Source of the DNA: JANXVY01 sp040080145
GTDB lineage: Bacteria > Pseudomonadota > Alphaproteobacteria > Rhizobiales > Hyphomicrobiaceae
Direction of reading: 5' to 3'
NCBI GenBank assembly: GCA_040080145.1
Contig: JBEBJA010000183.1
Coordinates: 1-60,738, forward strand
DNA: 60,738 bases
Of the stretch, positions 25,667 through 34,728 are shown piece by piece. Each line of letters starts with the position of its first letter. Position 1 is the first letter of the stretch. Below the pieces are notes generated by a model. The model searched no databases. It was given only the letters and a program-made list of their open reading frames with translations, and had not been told where the DNA came from. The position numbers and the translations under genes are program-made.

Positions 25667-27385
25667 ATGATTGCGACTGTGCGGAAAGCTTTCTCGTCGT
25701 GTTTGCCACTCATCGCGATCCTGGCCGTCGCAAACACAGCCGTCACGCCGGCCCATGCTGGCGGCGCACACGCGCTCTTCATCATGGACGCCAACACCGG
25801 CGCGACACTCACCGAGCAATCCGGAAACGAGCAGCGTTATCCCGCTTCGCTCACCAAGATGATGACGCTCTATCTCGCCTTCGACGCCATCGAACATGGC
25901 CGCGCGTCGATGAAGACAAAGATCAAGATCAGCCAGACCGCCGCCAACGCTGCGCCGTCCAAACTCGATCTGGCACCGGGCGATGAAATCTCGCTCGAGG
26001 ACGCCATCCTCGCCCTCATTACAAAATCCGCCAACGACGTCGCCATCGCCATCGCCGAGCACTTGGGCGGCACCGAAGCCAACTTCGCCAAGCTGATGAC
26101 TGCCAAAGCCCGCGAAATCGGCATGAAATCGACGACGTTCCAAAATGCGTCTGGCCTTCCAAATTCGAGCCAGCACACGACCGCGCGTGACATGACCACG
26201 TTGGGCGTCCGCCTTTACGACGATTTCCCGCGCTATTTTCCGCTGTTTTCAACCCGTTCGCACAATTACAACGGCTCGAACTTCCGCAATCACAATACGC
26301 TCATGCTGCAGATGCCGGGCATCAACGGCATCAAGACCGGCTATACTCATGCCTCGGGCTTCAATCTTGTCTCCTCGCTGCAATTGGACGGCAAGCATGT
26401 GATCGGCGCGATCTTCGGAGGCGAGTCGGCTGGCTCGCGGAACGCCCAGATGCGCGTCGCCCTCACCCGCGCCATGGCCAAGGCCTCAACCGTCAAGACC
26501 CGCAAGCCGGTCCTGGTCGCGCGCGCCGAGGCGAAAGCCGCCGGAGAGGCCAAAAAACCCAAACCCGCACCCGTGCAAGTGGCGGCAGCGCCCGCCCCCC
26601 AGCCGGTCGCAAAGCCGCAACCAGCAGCAAAGCCCCCATCCATTCCAGCCAGCGACGTTCCCGCAGCGCCCGCCGCCGTGGCCGTGAATGCCCCGCAGAC
26701 GGCGCTCAAGATCGACGTTGCAAAGGTCCGTTCGATCGACCACGCCAACGCCGTACCGCAGCCGCCACAGCAGACGTCAGCGCCCGGCAGCAAACCAGCG
26801 CATTTCGCCCAGGCATCCGCGGCACCCAACCTCGCCGATGCCATCAAGTCCCGTGTTGCTCCACAAGCGGCGTCGGCCAGCGCTCCAGCCAAAACGGTCC
26901 GGCAGCCGTCGAGCTTTGAAAACCAGATGGCAGGGCTCGCCCAGAACATCCAACCGGCCGAGGCACCGTCCGCATCAGCGCCTCAACCGGTCGCGCTCCC
27001 GGTCGAACCCGCGCGTCCGCCGTCTTCGCTTGGGGCCCAGCTCGCCGCGTTGACCCAAAGCGCACCTGCGGCAATGGCCCAGCCCTACCGTTTGAAAGGG
27101 CCTGATGCCCCCGTGCAGGCCACGTCTCCGGCCCCCACTGGCAAAGGCTTTGAGATCCAGGTCGGTGCGTATGCATCGGCGGCGGAAGCCGATCGGCAGC
27201 TGAGCCAGGTCCAAACTCAGTCGCCAATCCTTGCCGGCTACACCCCCAAGCGTCACACCGTAAAGCTGGGCGACAAGATGCTCTACCGCGCGCGCTTTTC
27301 AGGCTTCGATCAGTCGTCCGCCCAAGCGGTGTGCGCCGAGTTGATCCGCGATAAGATCAACTGCCTGGCGCTCAAAGCGGATTAG
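25667..27385 (+). CDS. D-alanyl-D-alanine carboxypeptidase (PBP5/6 type) with C-terminal SPOR domain
   Basis: A 572-residue exported enzyme. Signal peptide (cleavage near AHA, residue 31), then an S11 peptidase domain with SxxK (SLTK 61-64), SxN (121-123) and KTG (223-225). Residues 285-495 are a long Ala/Pro/Gln-rich linker. The last 75 residues are a SPOR domain (GFEIQVGAY...), which binds denuded glycan at the septum. It trims the terminal D-Ala of peptidoglycan stems, probably at the division site. Family members with SPOR tails are common in Rhizobiales. ATG 25667 gives the signal peptide; a TTG 30 bp upstream is less likely. Confidence 0.94.
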   Translation: MIATVRKAFSSCLPLIAILAVANTAVTPAHAGGAHALFIMDANTGATLTEQSGNEQRYPASLTKMMTLYLAFDAIEHGRASMKTKIKISQTAANAAPSKLDLAPGDEISLEDAILALITKSANDVAIAIAEHLGGTEANFAKLMTAKAREIGMKSTTFQNASGLPNSSQHTTARDMTTLGVRLYDDFPRYFPLFSTRSHNYNGSNFRNHNTLMLQMPGINGIKTGYTHASGFNLVSSLQLDGKHVIGAIFGGESAGSRNAQMRVALTRAMAKASTVKTRKPVLVARAEAKAAGEAKKPKPAPVQVAAAPAPQPVAKPQPAAKPPSIPASDVPAAPAAVAVNAPQTALKIDVAKVRSIDHANAVPQPPQQTSAPGSKPAHFAQASAAPNLADAIKSRVAPQAASASAPAKTVRQPSSFENQMAGLAQNIQPAEAPSASAPQPVALPVEPARPPSSLGAQLAALTQSAPAAMAQPYRLKGPDAPVQATSPAPTGKGFEIQVGAYASAAEADRQLSQVQTQSPILAGYTPKRHTVKLGDKMLYRARFSGFDQSSAQAVCAELIRDKINCLALKAD

Positions 27386-27482
27386 AGTCCTTCCCGCACG
27401 GATTGAAACGGGCCTCCCCCAACTCCCATCGCCGGGTGTGACCCGGCCATCCAGGTGCCGCACGGCTAGGGCTCGTCGCGCG

Positions 27483-28331
27483 CTACCGCAGCATGCTGAG
27501 TTGCGTCCGCCCCGGCAGCTTGCGCACGGCGACCGGCACAAGGCGGATTTGATTGTTGGGAGCGGGCACGATTTCGCTGACGTCGACGCGATTGATGCCG
27601 AACGCCCAAGCCTCCGGTCCGCTGGCGAATCCAGGAATGGGGCGCGCGCGGATCTTGATTTGCGACAGGATCGACGCTTGATATTTGCCCGATACGACGG
27701 CCAGCGCGGCGCTGGCGTCCGTCGCGCTCTTGAAGGCGATATCGAAATAGATGTCGCGGGCTTTGACGGCACGCATGACGACAAATAAGCGCGCGCGCTG
27801 TTGCTTGGGCTTTGCGGCTTCGGTTTGCAGCCGGGCGCGCACGAGATCGCGGCATGTCTGATCGATCAGCGACGCGCGCAAAGATTGCGATGGCACGCGC
27901 TGCTCCTCCACCCCGCGGAGCGCGATTTCGACGCTGGCTTCCTTGGCTTGCGCGAACGAGGCCCCGAACAGGTTGCTGAGCAGCGCTCCGTCGGCATGAG
28001 AACGCACGACCGACACTTCGTTCACATCCGAAAGCGCGAGCGTCCGCAATCCGTTCGGAAACAGATTCTGGCAAACGTCATTCACGAAAACAACGCCATC
28101 GGCGTCCTTATCGAGCGAATAGACGAGGCCCGCCGAATACAGCAGCGACGGGCCGGAAAGCGCCGTCGCATCGTAGCGGTCCTGAACGGCCTTCTTAAAC
28201 GTCGCGCGCGCGACCAGCCGGTATTTCTCCGCCTGCACCTCGGCGCTGGGCGCGCCGCCACCTGCGCAGCCGGTAACCGCGCACGCTGCCAGCATCAGAC
28301 ATAACAATCGGAACATTAAGGCACTGCGCAT
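27483..28331 (-). CDS. Putative lipoprotein of unknown function
   Basis: A 282-residue protein with a lipoprotein signal: hydrophobic stretch ending in VTGC (Cys22), so it is probably lipid-anchored in the envelope. The body alternates strands and helices, with KYRLVARATFKKAVQDRYDA near the start and two conserved-looking Cys further on. No family recognised. ATG 28331 is chosen because AGGTG lies 6 bases upstream. It is followed on the same strand by nothing close; the gene upstream (28365-29132) is only 33 bp away, so the two likely share a transcript and perhaps a role. Confidence 0.72.
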   Translation of the reverse strand: MRSALMFRLLCLMLAACAVTGCAGGGAPSAEVQAEKYRLVARATFKKAVQDRYDATALSGPSLLYSAGLVYSLDKDADGVVFVNDVCQNLFPNGLRTLALSDVNEVSVVRSHADGALLSNLFGASFAQAKEASVEIALRGVEEQRVPSQSLRASLIDQTCRDLVRARLQTEAAKPKQQRARLFVVMRAVKARDIYFDIAFKSATDASAALAVVSGKYQASILSQIKIRARPIPGFASGPEAWAFGINRVDVSEIVPAPNNQIRLVPVAVRKLPGRTQLSMLR

Positions 28332-28364
28332 CAAAAACACCTAATCAAACCAATGCGCTGTTGC

Positions 28365-29132
28365 TTAACGCGAGAGGCCGAGATCCGAGAGGAAATTCAG
28401 TTGTTTCGCATTCCAGCCGAACACGAACCGGCCCTTCTTGGGCGTGATCAGGAGCTGATTGTCGCCGTTCGCTTTGTAATCGAAATTGGCATTGAGTTTC
28501 GCCAGCTTCTTCACCACGAGGTCCATGTTGGCTTTGAAGTTGTTGGCAAAATTAAACTTGTAAGTCAGCGTGTCGCTGCTCGCGGCCTTGAACACGGCAA
28601 AGTACGGCCCGCCCGCCGTCACGAGTTTCCCATCGGCACCGACGATCCGGTTGCGGCAGCTATCCGTCAGCAGCCTGTTTTCACCTGCCGGGATCGAGCG
28701 CGTGCCGACTTGGTCAATGACGATCTCGTAAGACTTGAGTTTGCCCCCGGTCAGCTCGGCATTCAGGTCGACCTTGCCAGCCATCTCGGGAAGGAAGCTC
28801 ATTTTGAGCCCGCCGGTCCACTCTTCCTTGTAGTTTTCACTGGCGACGACGACGGCGGCATCCTTGGGCGGCTCGCGGAAGGCATACTCGCACACGATGT
28901 CGCGGAACTTCTTGCCCTGGTCGTCGACCACGTCGCGATAAATCATGCCCGCGCCCTCGCCCGATGTGGGCGGGTAAATACCGCGAAAGCCTGCTTCGGA
29001 AATGGCGGTTTTGAGGGCGGCGAGGTCTGCCGCGCGGCTTGGAGCGGAATCGCCCGCCAGCACGATAACGCCAATGCTCGCGGCCAGGGCCGCATACGAA
29101 AGAGTTGCCCGGACGCCGGACTTTGACAACAT
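28365..29132 (-). CDS. Exported protein of unknown function
   Basis: A 255-residue protein with a signal peptide (hydrophobic 14-27, cleavage after SRA, about residue 33). The mature part is soluble with two Cys (in VCEYAF and DSCRNR) that could form a disulfide in the periplasm. No known motif. GAGGAG precedes ATG 29132. It is the first gene of a probable pair with the lipoprotein gene 33 bp downstream. Confidence 0.72.
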   Translation of the reverse strand: MLSKSGVRATLSYAALAASIGVIVLAGDSAPSRAADLAALKTAISEAGFRGIYPPTSGEGAGMIYRDVVDDQGKKFRDIVCEYAFREPPKDAAVVVASENYKEEWTGGLKMSFLPEMAGKVDLNAELTGGKLKSYEIVIDQVGTRSIPAGENRLLTDSCRNRIVGADGKLVTAGGPYFAVFKAASSDTLTYKFNFANNFKANMDLVVKKLAKLNANFDYKANGDNQLLITPKKGRFVFGWNAKQLNFLSDLGLSR

Positions 29133-29554
29133 TCCTTCGTCTCCTCAAAATCGTACATAAAAAGCAGCGGACGCGGACGCCTATTGGGGATTTGACGCTC
29201 CCTGATGTCAAGGTGATTCGCTGGCTTTGCCCGGTCCTGACACCCTCATTCCACAGCAAATTTGCCGAAAAATTCAGCCGGAACAGCGTGTTGACCTACG
29301 GGTTGCGCGAATGCCACTCCCGTTGGGTAATTTGGCCATTCGCTGCGGCCCGGCTTCACGTTCCGGGACTCAGCTCTGCACTCTAAGCATTTGGCACGGT
29401 GGTGATTTCGGCTAAGGTGACGGCCTGATCCCCGAATCCCCCCATCGAAAGCGCTTGAGGCTTGGACGTATTGCCACCAGCCGCGACCCCCGGCCAGGAT
29501 GCCGGGCCGCCGCCCCATCCGGACGCGCCTGCCTGGACCTCGGGCGCGGGCGAA
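29133..29554. other. Intergenic region without visible gene
   Basis: About 420 bp between divergent genes. It should hold promoters for the exported protein on the left and azlC on the right. I see no strong hairpin, repeat or convincing small gene. A TTG at 29462 could extend azlC, but that region is Pro-rich and unlike the family. Confidence 0.6.
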
Positions 29555-30241
29555 ATGACCGCTTACGCCCAAGGCTGTTCAGTTGCCGTTGAAATCCCAG
29601 CCTTGATCCTGGCGGCCACCGGCGCGGGCTTTGGCGCACTCGCCCACGATGCCGGCATTCAGTTCGGCCACACGGCGTTCATGTCGGTCATCTTGTTCGC
29701 GACCCCAGCCCAGGTCGTCCTCATCGACCAGTTGGCGCGCGGTTCCTCCATATGGGGCGGCACCTTCGCCGTCATGCTGACCGCCATCCGCCTGCTGCCC
29801 ATGACTGTCACCGTCATGCCGCTATTGCGCGGACCCGCAACGGTGCGCTGGCAATATGCCCTCGCCTCCCACTTTGTCGCCATCACCGCGTGGACCGAAG
29901 CCTATCGCCGGTTGCCCAAACTCCCCGAACAGCTGCGCATGCCCTATTTTCTAGGCCTGGGGTCGGCGCTCGTGATGTGTCTGCTGATGGGAACGGTGCT
30001 GGGCTACCTGATTGCAGGCCTCGTGCCCCCGCTGCTGACCTCCGCGCTGCTGTTCATGACGCCGATGTATTTCACCATGTCGTTAGTTCTGAACGCGCGC
30101 CAGTCGATGGACTGGTGGGCGCTGGGTGCAGGTGCCGTCCTCGGCCCCATCATGTTCATCGCGGCCCCCGGCTTCGACCTGCTCCTGACCGGCCTCATCG
30201 GCGGCACCATCGCCTTCCTGGCCGGAAGGCCGCGCACATGA
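29555..30241 (+). CDS. azlC: AzlC family branched-chain amino acid exporter, large subunit
   Basis: A 228-residue inner-membrane protein with six or so hydrophobic segments. The opening of the family, with two small-residue-rich helices (GFGALAHDAG), and the FATPAQVVLIDQ region fit AzlC, which with AzlD exports branched-chain amino acids or related compounds. ATG 29555 is preferred over an upstream TTG because length then matches the family. The stop overlaps azlD (ATGA). Confidence 0.88.
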   Translation: MTAYAQGCSVAVEIPALILAATGAGFGALAHDAGIQFGHTAFMSVILFATPAQVVLIDQLARGSSIWGGTFAVMLTAIRLLPMTVTVMPLLRGPATVRWQYALASHFVAITAWTEAYRRLPKLPEQLRMPYFLGLGSALVMCLLMGTVLGYLIAGLVPPLLTSALLFMTPMYFTMSLVLNARQSMDWWALGAGAVLGPIMFIAAPGFDLLLTGLIGGTIAFLAGRPRT

Positions 30242-30582
30242 CCAACCTGCCCGACGGCCTTTGGGGGTATCTGGTCCTGCTTGGGATGGCGCTCGTGTTT
30301 CATGAGCCCTGGCGCTGGCTCGGCGTTGTGCTTGGCCGCGACCTCGATATCGAAAGCCCGCTGTTTTCCTGGGTCCGCGCCGTAGCAACCGCCCTGGTCG
30401 CCGCCCTCGTTATGCGCCTGACGCTGTTCCCGGCGGGTGCGCTCGGCAAACTCCCGCCCGGTGTTCGCGTCGGTGCCTTTGCCGTCGGACTGGCGGTCTT
30501 CTTTCTCGCCGGCCGCAAACTCGCGCCCGGCGTCATCGCCGGAGCCTTCGCCCTGATCGCTGGCGCGCTGGCCGTTGCTTAG
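30238..30582 (+). CDS. azlD: AzlD family branched-chain amino acid exporter, small subunit
   Basis: A 114-residue membrane protein with four hydrophobic segments, starting inside the azlC stop (ATGA). Sequence such as LPPGVRVGAFAVGLAVFF and size fit AzlD, the obligate small partner of AzlC. Its end lies one base from the convergent stop of the CAP-domain gene. Confidence 0.85.
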   Translation: MTNLPDGLWGYLVLLGMALVFHEPWRWLGVVLGRDLDIESPLFSWVRAVATALVAALVMRLTLFPAGALGKLPPGVRVGAFAVGLAVFFLAGRKLAPGVIAGAFALIAGALAVA

Positions 30583-30583
30583 A

Positions 30584-31273
30584 TCACTTCACCGTCTGCC
30601 GTTTGGTGACGTCGACCTTCAGCGGTCCCGTGGTGCCCGACACCACGTAATTGGTGCCATCGGCGGCGTCATAGCGTGCGGTGAACGCCTTCGCACCCTT
30701 CTTCTCGAAGCTGAGCGGCCCTGCAGAGCACGAATGCATCGTGATCGCCATATGCGGCGAGAGTTCACGCGCCTTGCCGCTGAAGCTGAACGACACCGGC
30801 TCGCTCGAGGTGTTCGACACCTGGAACGAAATCGACATGGATTGCGGCCGCCCGAACAACTGCACCGCAATATACTTGGGATCCTTGTCGGGCGACTTGG
30901 CGACCGCGACCCCGATTTCCGTCATCTCTGCCGTCATCAGGTTTTTGCGATGCCCCGGCGAATTGAGCCACCCCTCCATCGCCGATACCGCTAACGCACG
31001 CGATTGAAACCCGCGGCTGTCCTGATGCATCGCGAGGTTCTCGGCGATGGTGCAGTGCTGATAGCCGGCGCGCTGGGTGCGGTCTTCGAGCCGGCCGTCG
31101 GCGTCGTGGCTGAACAGCCCGGACTTGGCCAGCAGCACCGCATACGCCCGTGCAGCCGCCGTCAACTGCGGGCTGACGACGACAGCGCCGAGCTTGGCCT
31201 CAGTCCGCACCGTATTGGTGATCTCGATGATGGCGGCTTCGACTTTGGGCAAGTCAGGCAGCGTTGGGGCCAT
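30584..31273 (-). CDS. CAP-domain (SCP/PR-1) protein
   Basis: A 229-residue protein. Residues 8-140 form a CAP domain: an N-terminal helix with TNTVRTEAKLG, GLFSHDADGR with the conserved His, IAENLAM with the conserved Glu, and EGWLNSPGHRKNLM with the second His. CAP proteins are usually secreted, but no signal peptide is seen from ATG 31273. The frame extends to 31345, where it runs into a 34-bp hairpin repeat, so the original 5' end may have been lost or the start misread. The C-terminal domain is beta-rich with one or two Cys. Role unknown. Confidence 0.8.
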   Translation of the reverse strand: MAPTLPDLPKVEAAIIEITNTVRTEAKLGAVVVSPQLTAAARAYAVLLAKSGLFSHDADGRLEDRTQRAGYQHCTIAENLAMHQDSRGFQSRALAVSAMEGWLNSPGHRKNLMTAEMTEIGVAVAKSPDKDPKYIAVQLFGRPQSMSISFQVSNTSSEPVSFSFSGKARELSPHMAITMHSCSAGPLSFEKKGAKAFTARYDAADGTNYVVSGTTGPLKVDVTKRQTVK

Positions 31274-31312
31274 GGGCGCAAGCGTCTCGGGTTGGTCTTG
31301 ATTTTGGTATCC

Positions 31313-31346
31313 CGCGCGTGGGGTTGGTGGAGCGGCCACGCGCAAG
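31313..31346. repeat. GCGCGTGG hairpin repeat, copy 1
   Basis: GCGCGTGG and CCACGCGC form an 8-bp stem around GGTTGGTGGAGCGG. A near-identical copy is at 41655-41688. It sits just 5' of the CAP-domain gene. Confidence 0.85.
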
Positions 31347-31482
31347 TAGAATGACGGGAGGTGTTACCGATCCATCACTGGATGGCGGCATTCCAAAGGC
31401 AAGGCCGAAAATTGCGGAACGAACCGCATTGGAAGGCGTTTGCCGCTCGCATTGACCCACCTGATCTGGACCACAAACGACC

Positions 31483-31923
31483 ATGAATCGCGCCGTACTC
31501 ATCCTCGCCAGTCTCATTTGCTTCGTCTGGGCCCTGGTCTTCGTCAGCGTGCAGTCTGCACACGCCGGAACGAACAACGGGGGCTTCCAGAAGCTCTGGG
31601 ACGAGACCACGGCCGCCCTCACCACCAACCCGAATAAGAAGGCGGCCGCAAAGCAAAAGCCGACGGTGAAGCAAAAGGCAGACGAGGAGCCCAGAAAGAT
31701 TAAGCTGCGCAAAAAGAAGCGCGTAGGTTCAGGCACGCCGCCGGAACGTGTGAAAGGCCAGGATCAACGTCAATCCGAACGCGCCGTCTGCCGCTCGCAG
31801 TGCAACCTGCAACGCATGGGCTGCGACCAGGGCAACAACAGCTTCCAAAACCGCACCGACCAGCTCCGCGCCGCCCAATCCAGCTGCTTCCTTGCAGTGC
31901 AGTCGTGTCTGAGCAGGTGTTGA
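31483..31923 (+). CDS. Small secreted Cys-rich, Lys-rich protein
   Basis: A 146-residue protein with a signal peptide (hydrophobic 5-23, cleavage after AHA near residue 27). The middle (55-85) is strongly basic (KKAAAKQK, KLRKKKR). The C-terminal 45 residues hold six Cys in the pattern Cx3C, Cx5C... spread over two likely helices, suggesting disulfide-linked helices in the periplasm. No family recognised. It might bind polyanions such as DNA or lipopolysaccharide, which is inference only. Confidence 0.7.
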   Translation: MNRAVLILASLICFVWALVFVSVQSAHAGTNNGGFQKLWDETTAALTTNPNKKAAAKQKPTVKQKADEEPRKIKLRKKKRVGSGTPPERVKGQDQRQSERAVCRSQCNLQRMGCDQGNNSFQNRTDQLRAAQSSCFLAVQSCLSRC

Positions 31924-31977
31924 ACATCGCGACGGTGGGTGGGGCGTGAAGGGTTGAGATCACGGGGTTAGACCCGG

Positions 31978-32043
31978 AATTCCAAGTCGTGCGTCCAGCA
32001 ATTCCAAGTCGTGCGTCCAGCAATTCCAAGTCGTGCGTCCAGC
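31978..32043. repeat. Tandem repeat, 3 copies of 22 bp
   Basis: AATTCCAAGTCGTGCGTCCAGC occurs three times exactly in tandem, between the Cys-rich protein and the phosphoesterase gene. The surrounding 306-bp gap holds no other visible feature. Confidence 0.96.
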
Positions 32044-32229
32044 AATGTCGAAACAATCCGATCGTCAGCCTTGTGTTTTCTGACTTGCGTGACCGCAAAA
32101 TTCAGCGTCAAATATCTGACATAAGTCATTCACTTGTGGGTCGTTTCAACGCGCTTGCCATGCCAGTGACCGGCTCGACGTCTGGTTGCTTGATATGTCG
32201 CGTAATTTTATTTGGGGCAGGGGGCATTT

Positions 32230-34728
32230 GTGCTGGATGTATCAGACGCGCAGGCAGCACCGCAAAAGGCCGCAGATCCGGCCAATCATGGCGACGAGAT
32301 CATCGAACGGCTGCGCAGCGGTGAGCTGCCGCAGATGGTCGATTGGTTTGATCCGGGGTTGCTGGCCAAGGTCGGCGTGCGATCGGTCCTCTCGGCAACG
32401 CTCGGGGCCTATACCGATCAGCGGCTGATGCAGGCTGCCACCGACGAGGTCAAAGAGAGCGATCTGCGAGCCCGTTACGATTACAGTGGCACGGGGGCTG
32501 CCAATCCACGGCATGCCGTTACCCCTGACGCGAACGGTGCCGTCTGGGTCGACTACATCGCCGACCTCGGCGACGGCTTCGAAGCGACCTACACCATGGC
32601 CTATCTCCTTTCGAGCGACGAACTGAAGGTGCGTGGCCTGGCATCCCCGGTTCCCGCTGGCCAGTTGCTCATCATGGGCGGCGACCAAGTCTATCCCGAC
32701 GCGACCAAACAGGAATACCACGCCCGCCTGCGCGATCCCTACGACTGGGCGTTTTCGCCCGAACAAAAGCCTATGCGCAAGCTGTTCGCGATCCCCGGCA
32801 ACCATGACTGGTACGACGGCCTGTCCGCCTTCAGCGCCTTGTTCTGCTCGGCACGAGATCGCATTTCGCGCGGCAAGGGTACGCAAATCGGCGGCTGGCG
32901 CTGCTACCAGCACCGCAGCTACTTCGCGATCAAGTTGCCGCACAACTGGTGGATCTGGGGGCCAGACATCCAGCTTGCCGACAATCTCGACGACAGCCAG
33001 CGCGACTATTTCGACTTGATGTCCGAACAGGCGATCGAAGGCCACAAGATCATCCTGTGTCTCGCCGAGCCAAGCTGGTTGCACGAAAATTACGACAATA
33101 TGCACGAGATCAGCATGCTGGCGCGCCAGCACGGCGCTGAGATTTATGCGGTCATCGCGGGTGACTGGCATCACTACAGCCGCTACGCCTCCGACAAACT
33201 CGGCGTCCAGTTCATCACCTGCGGAGGCGGGGGAGCTTTTGCCCATGCGACCCATGGCCTGAAGCAAGATCTGGCCTTGAACTGGGCTACGCGCACCGGT
33301 TTGAAGCGCACGTCCAGTACAACCGATAGCGAGCGGTTCAACCGGATCGAGAAGGCCGTCATCGCCCCCGACGGCACCGACTTCACGCTCAGTCCGGATG
33401 ATGCGTCCTTGCAGGCATCCAAAGCCCCCTCGACGGGTGCCGCGCCGACAGCCGCCCCCGCCCAATTCGCCCCGGCTCCCGACCCCAAGCCGATGACGGA
33501 CACCGAGGCTGGGCCTAAAGGCTTTCGCCGCTCTAAGCGGCTGCGCGCCGAAGATATTGAACGCCATAGCGCCAACTACAACTACCGGGCGGCGCAAATC
33601 TATCCAGCGCAATGGAAGAGCCGCCTGCTCTGCCTGAAAAACCTCGTTCTACCCTTCCGCAACAAGCGGTTCGCAGTGCTCGTCGGCGTCGTCTACTTTG
33701 TCTTTGCCTGGGCCTGGGCATCGTCCGATCCACGCCAAGCACCGGCGATGCTGAGGATCGCGGACGGCTATGGATATGCAACCAAGCAGGCATGGAATTC
33801 CTACGACAAAGTCGTCAAGGAGATTGGCAACGTCAAACGGCAGATCAAAGAATCGGAACTGGCCGGCACCGCAGCCAGTTCCAAACATGCGATCCTCACC
33901 GACCGGCTCGCCGTGCTTGAGGAGAGCCGGCAGCCCGCCCAGCTCGCGGCCAAGCAGTTGGAGGCCCAAAGCGAGACCGTCGACGGGGCCAAAAAGCTCG
34001 TGCTGGCCACGCAGATCAAGGAGCTGGAGGGCCTGAAGGGGCTCGAACTGGGCGAACGGCTGTCCAATTTGAGCGCCTTCTTTTTCAGCTTCAGTCCCCT
34101 GAATGAAATTCTCGATCTCTCGGCGCTGATCAAGGCCTGCGAACAGGGGCCCCTGTTCGCCTTCCTTTTGCTCGGCCTGTGGGTCGCGCTCGTCGGCTAT
34201 GTCGAGACCGCGCCCGGATGGCTTGGCGCACTGGGCAAGTTCGCGATTGGAACCCTTCACTTCACCGCCCACCTGTCCGCGCTCCTTGCCATCAGTTGGC
34301 TCGTGACCGGCATCAGCGTCCCGTTAGGCATGGTGCTGCAGCAGCACGTGGATGCGCCATGGCCCGATGTCATCCGCGTGAGCTTGAACTTCTTCCTCAC
34401 GCTCACCATCGGCGGTGTCGTTGGCGGCTTGGTGATGGGGCTCTACTGGACGCTGACGTCCACGTTGCTCAACATGCACACCGGCGACGCCTTCGGTGCT
34501 CTTGGTATCAAGAACTACAAGCATTTCCTCAGGATCAAATTGGAGAGGGATCGCGCCACGATCTATGCCATCGCAATCGACAAGGTTCCAGGCCGCAGAG
34601 GGTGGCGCTCCAAGCTCGAACCCGGCGAGGTGCGGCCGTCCCACAACCCGCAGATCCTGCCGGTCAAGCAGCTAGATCCCTTCCTGATCGAAGAGATCCA
34701 TATTGATGCAACAAGGCCGGTATCATGA
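32230..34728 (+). CDS. Membrane-anchored metallophosphoesterase
   Basis: An 832-residue protein. Residues about 145-345 are a calcineurin-type phosphoesterase with metal ligands in GGDQ (Asp152), GNHD (190-193) and GDWHHYSRY (His314/315). A Pro/Ala linker follows, then a transmembrane helix (about 481-499), a charged coiled coil (about 515-595), and three or four C-terminal membrane segments (643-747) with a cytosolic tail. The architecture is not one I know by name. GTG 32230 follows a G-rich site; TTG 32212 is the alternative. Its stop overlaps the next gene (ATGA), so the two are translated together. Substrate unknown. Confidence 0.82.
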   Translation: MLDVSDAQAAPQKAADPANHGDEIIERLRSGELPQMVDWFDPGLLAKVGVRSVLSATLGAYTDQRLMQAATDEVKESDLRARYDYSGTGAANPRHAVTPDANGAVWVDYIADLGDGFEATYTMAYLLSSDELKVRGLASPVPAGQLLIMGGDQVYPDATKQEYHARLRDPYDWAFSPEQKPMRKLFAIPGNHDWYDGLSAFSALFCSARDRISRGKGTQIGGWRCYQHRSYFAIKLPHNWWIWGPDIQLADNLDDSQRDYFDLMSEQAIEGHKIILCLAEPSWLHENYDNMHEISMLARQHGAEIYAVIAGDWHHYSRYASDKLGVQFITCGGGGAFAHATHGLKQDLALNWATRTGLKRTSSTTDSERFNRIEKAVIAPDGTDFTLSPDDASLQASKAPSTGAAPTAAPAQFAPAPDPKPMTDTEAGPKGFRRSKRLRAEDIERHSANYNYRAAQIYPAQWKSRLLCLKNLVLPFRNKRFAVLVGVVYFVFAWAWASSDPRQAPAMLRIADGYGYATKQAWNSYDKVVKEIGNVKRQIKESELAGTAASSKHAILTDRLAVLEESRQPAQLAAKQLEAQSETVDGAKKLVLATQIKELEGLKGLELGERLSNLSAFFFSFSPLNEILDLSALIKACEQGPLFAFLLLGLWVALVGYVETAPGWLGALGKFAIGTLHFTAHLSALLAISWLVTGISVPLGMVLQQHVDAPWPDVIRVSLNFFLTLTIGGVVGGLVMGLYWTLTSTLLNMHTGDAFGALGIKNYKHFLRIKLERDRATIYAIAIDKVPGRRGWRSKLEPGEVRPSHNPQILPVKQLDPFLIEEIHIDATRPVS

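Noticed and set aside
32242..33612. 456-codon minus-strand frame
   Set aside because: It is antisense to the phosphoesterase with intact metal motifs; composition is typical of a third-position-GC shadow.
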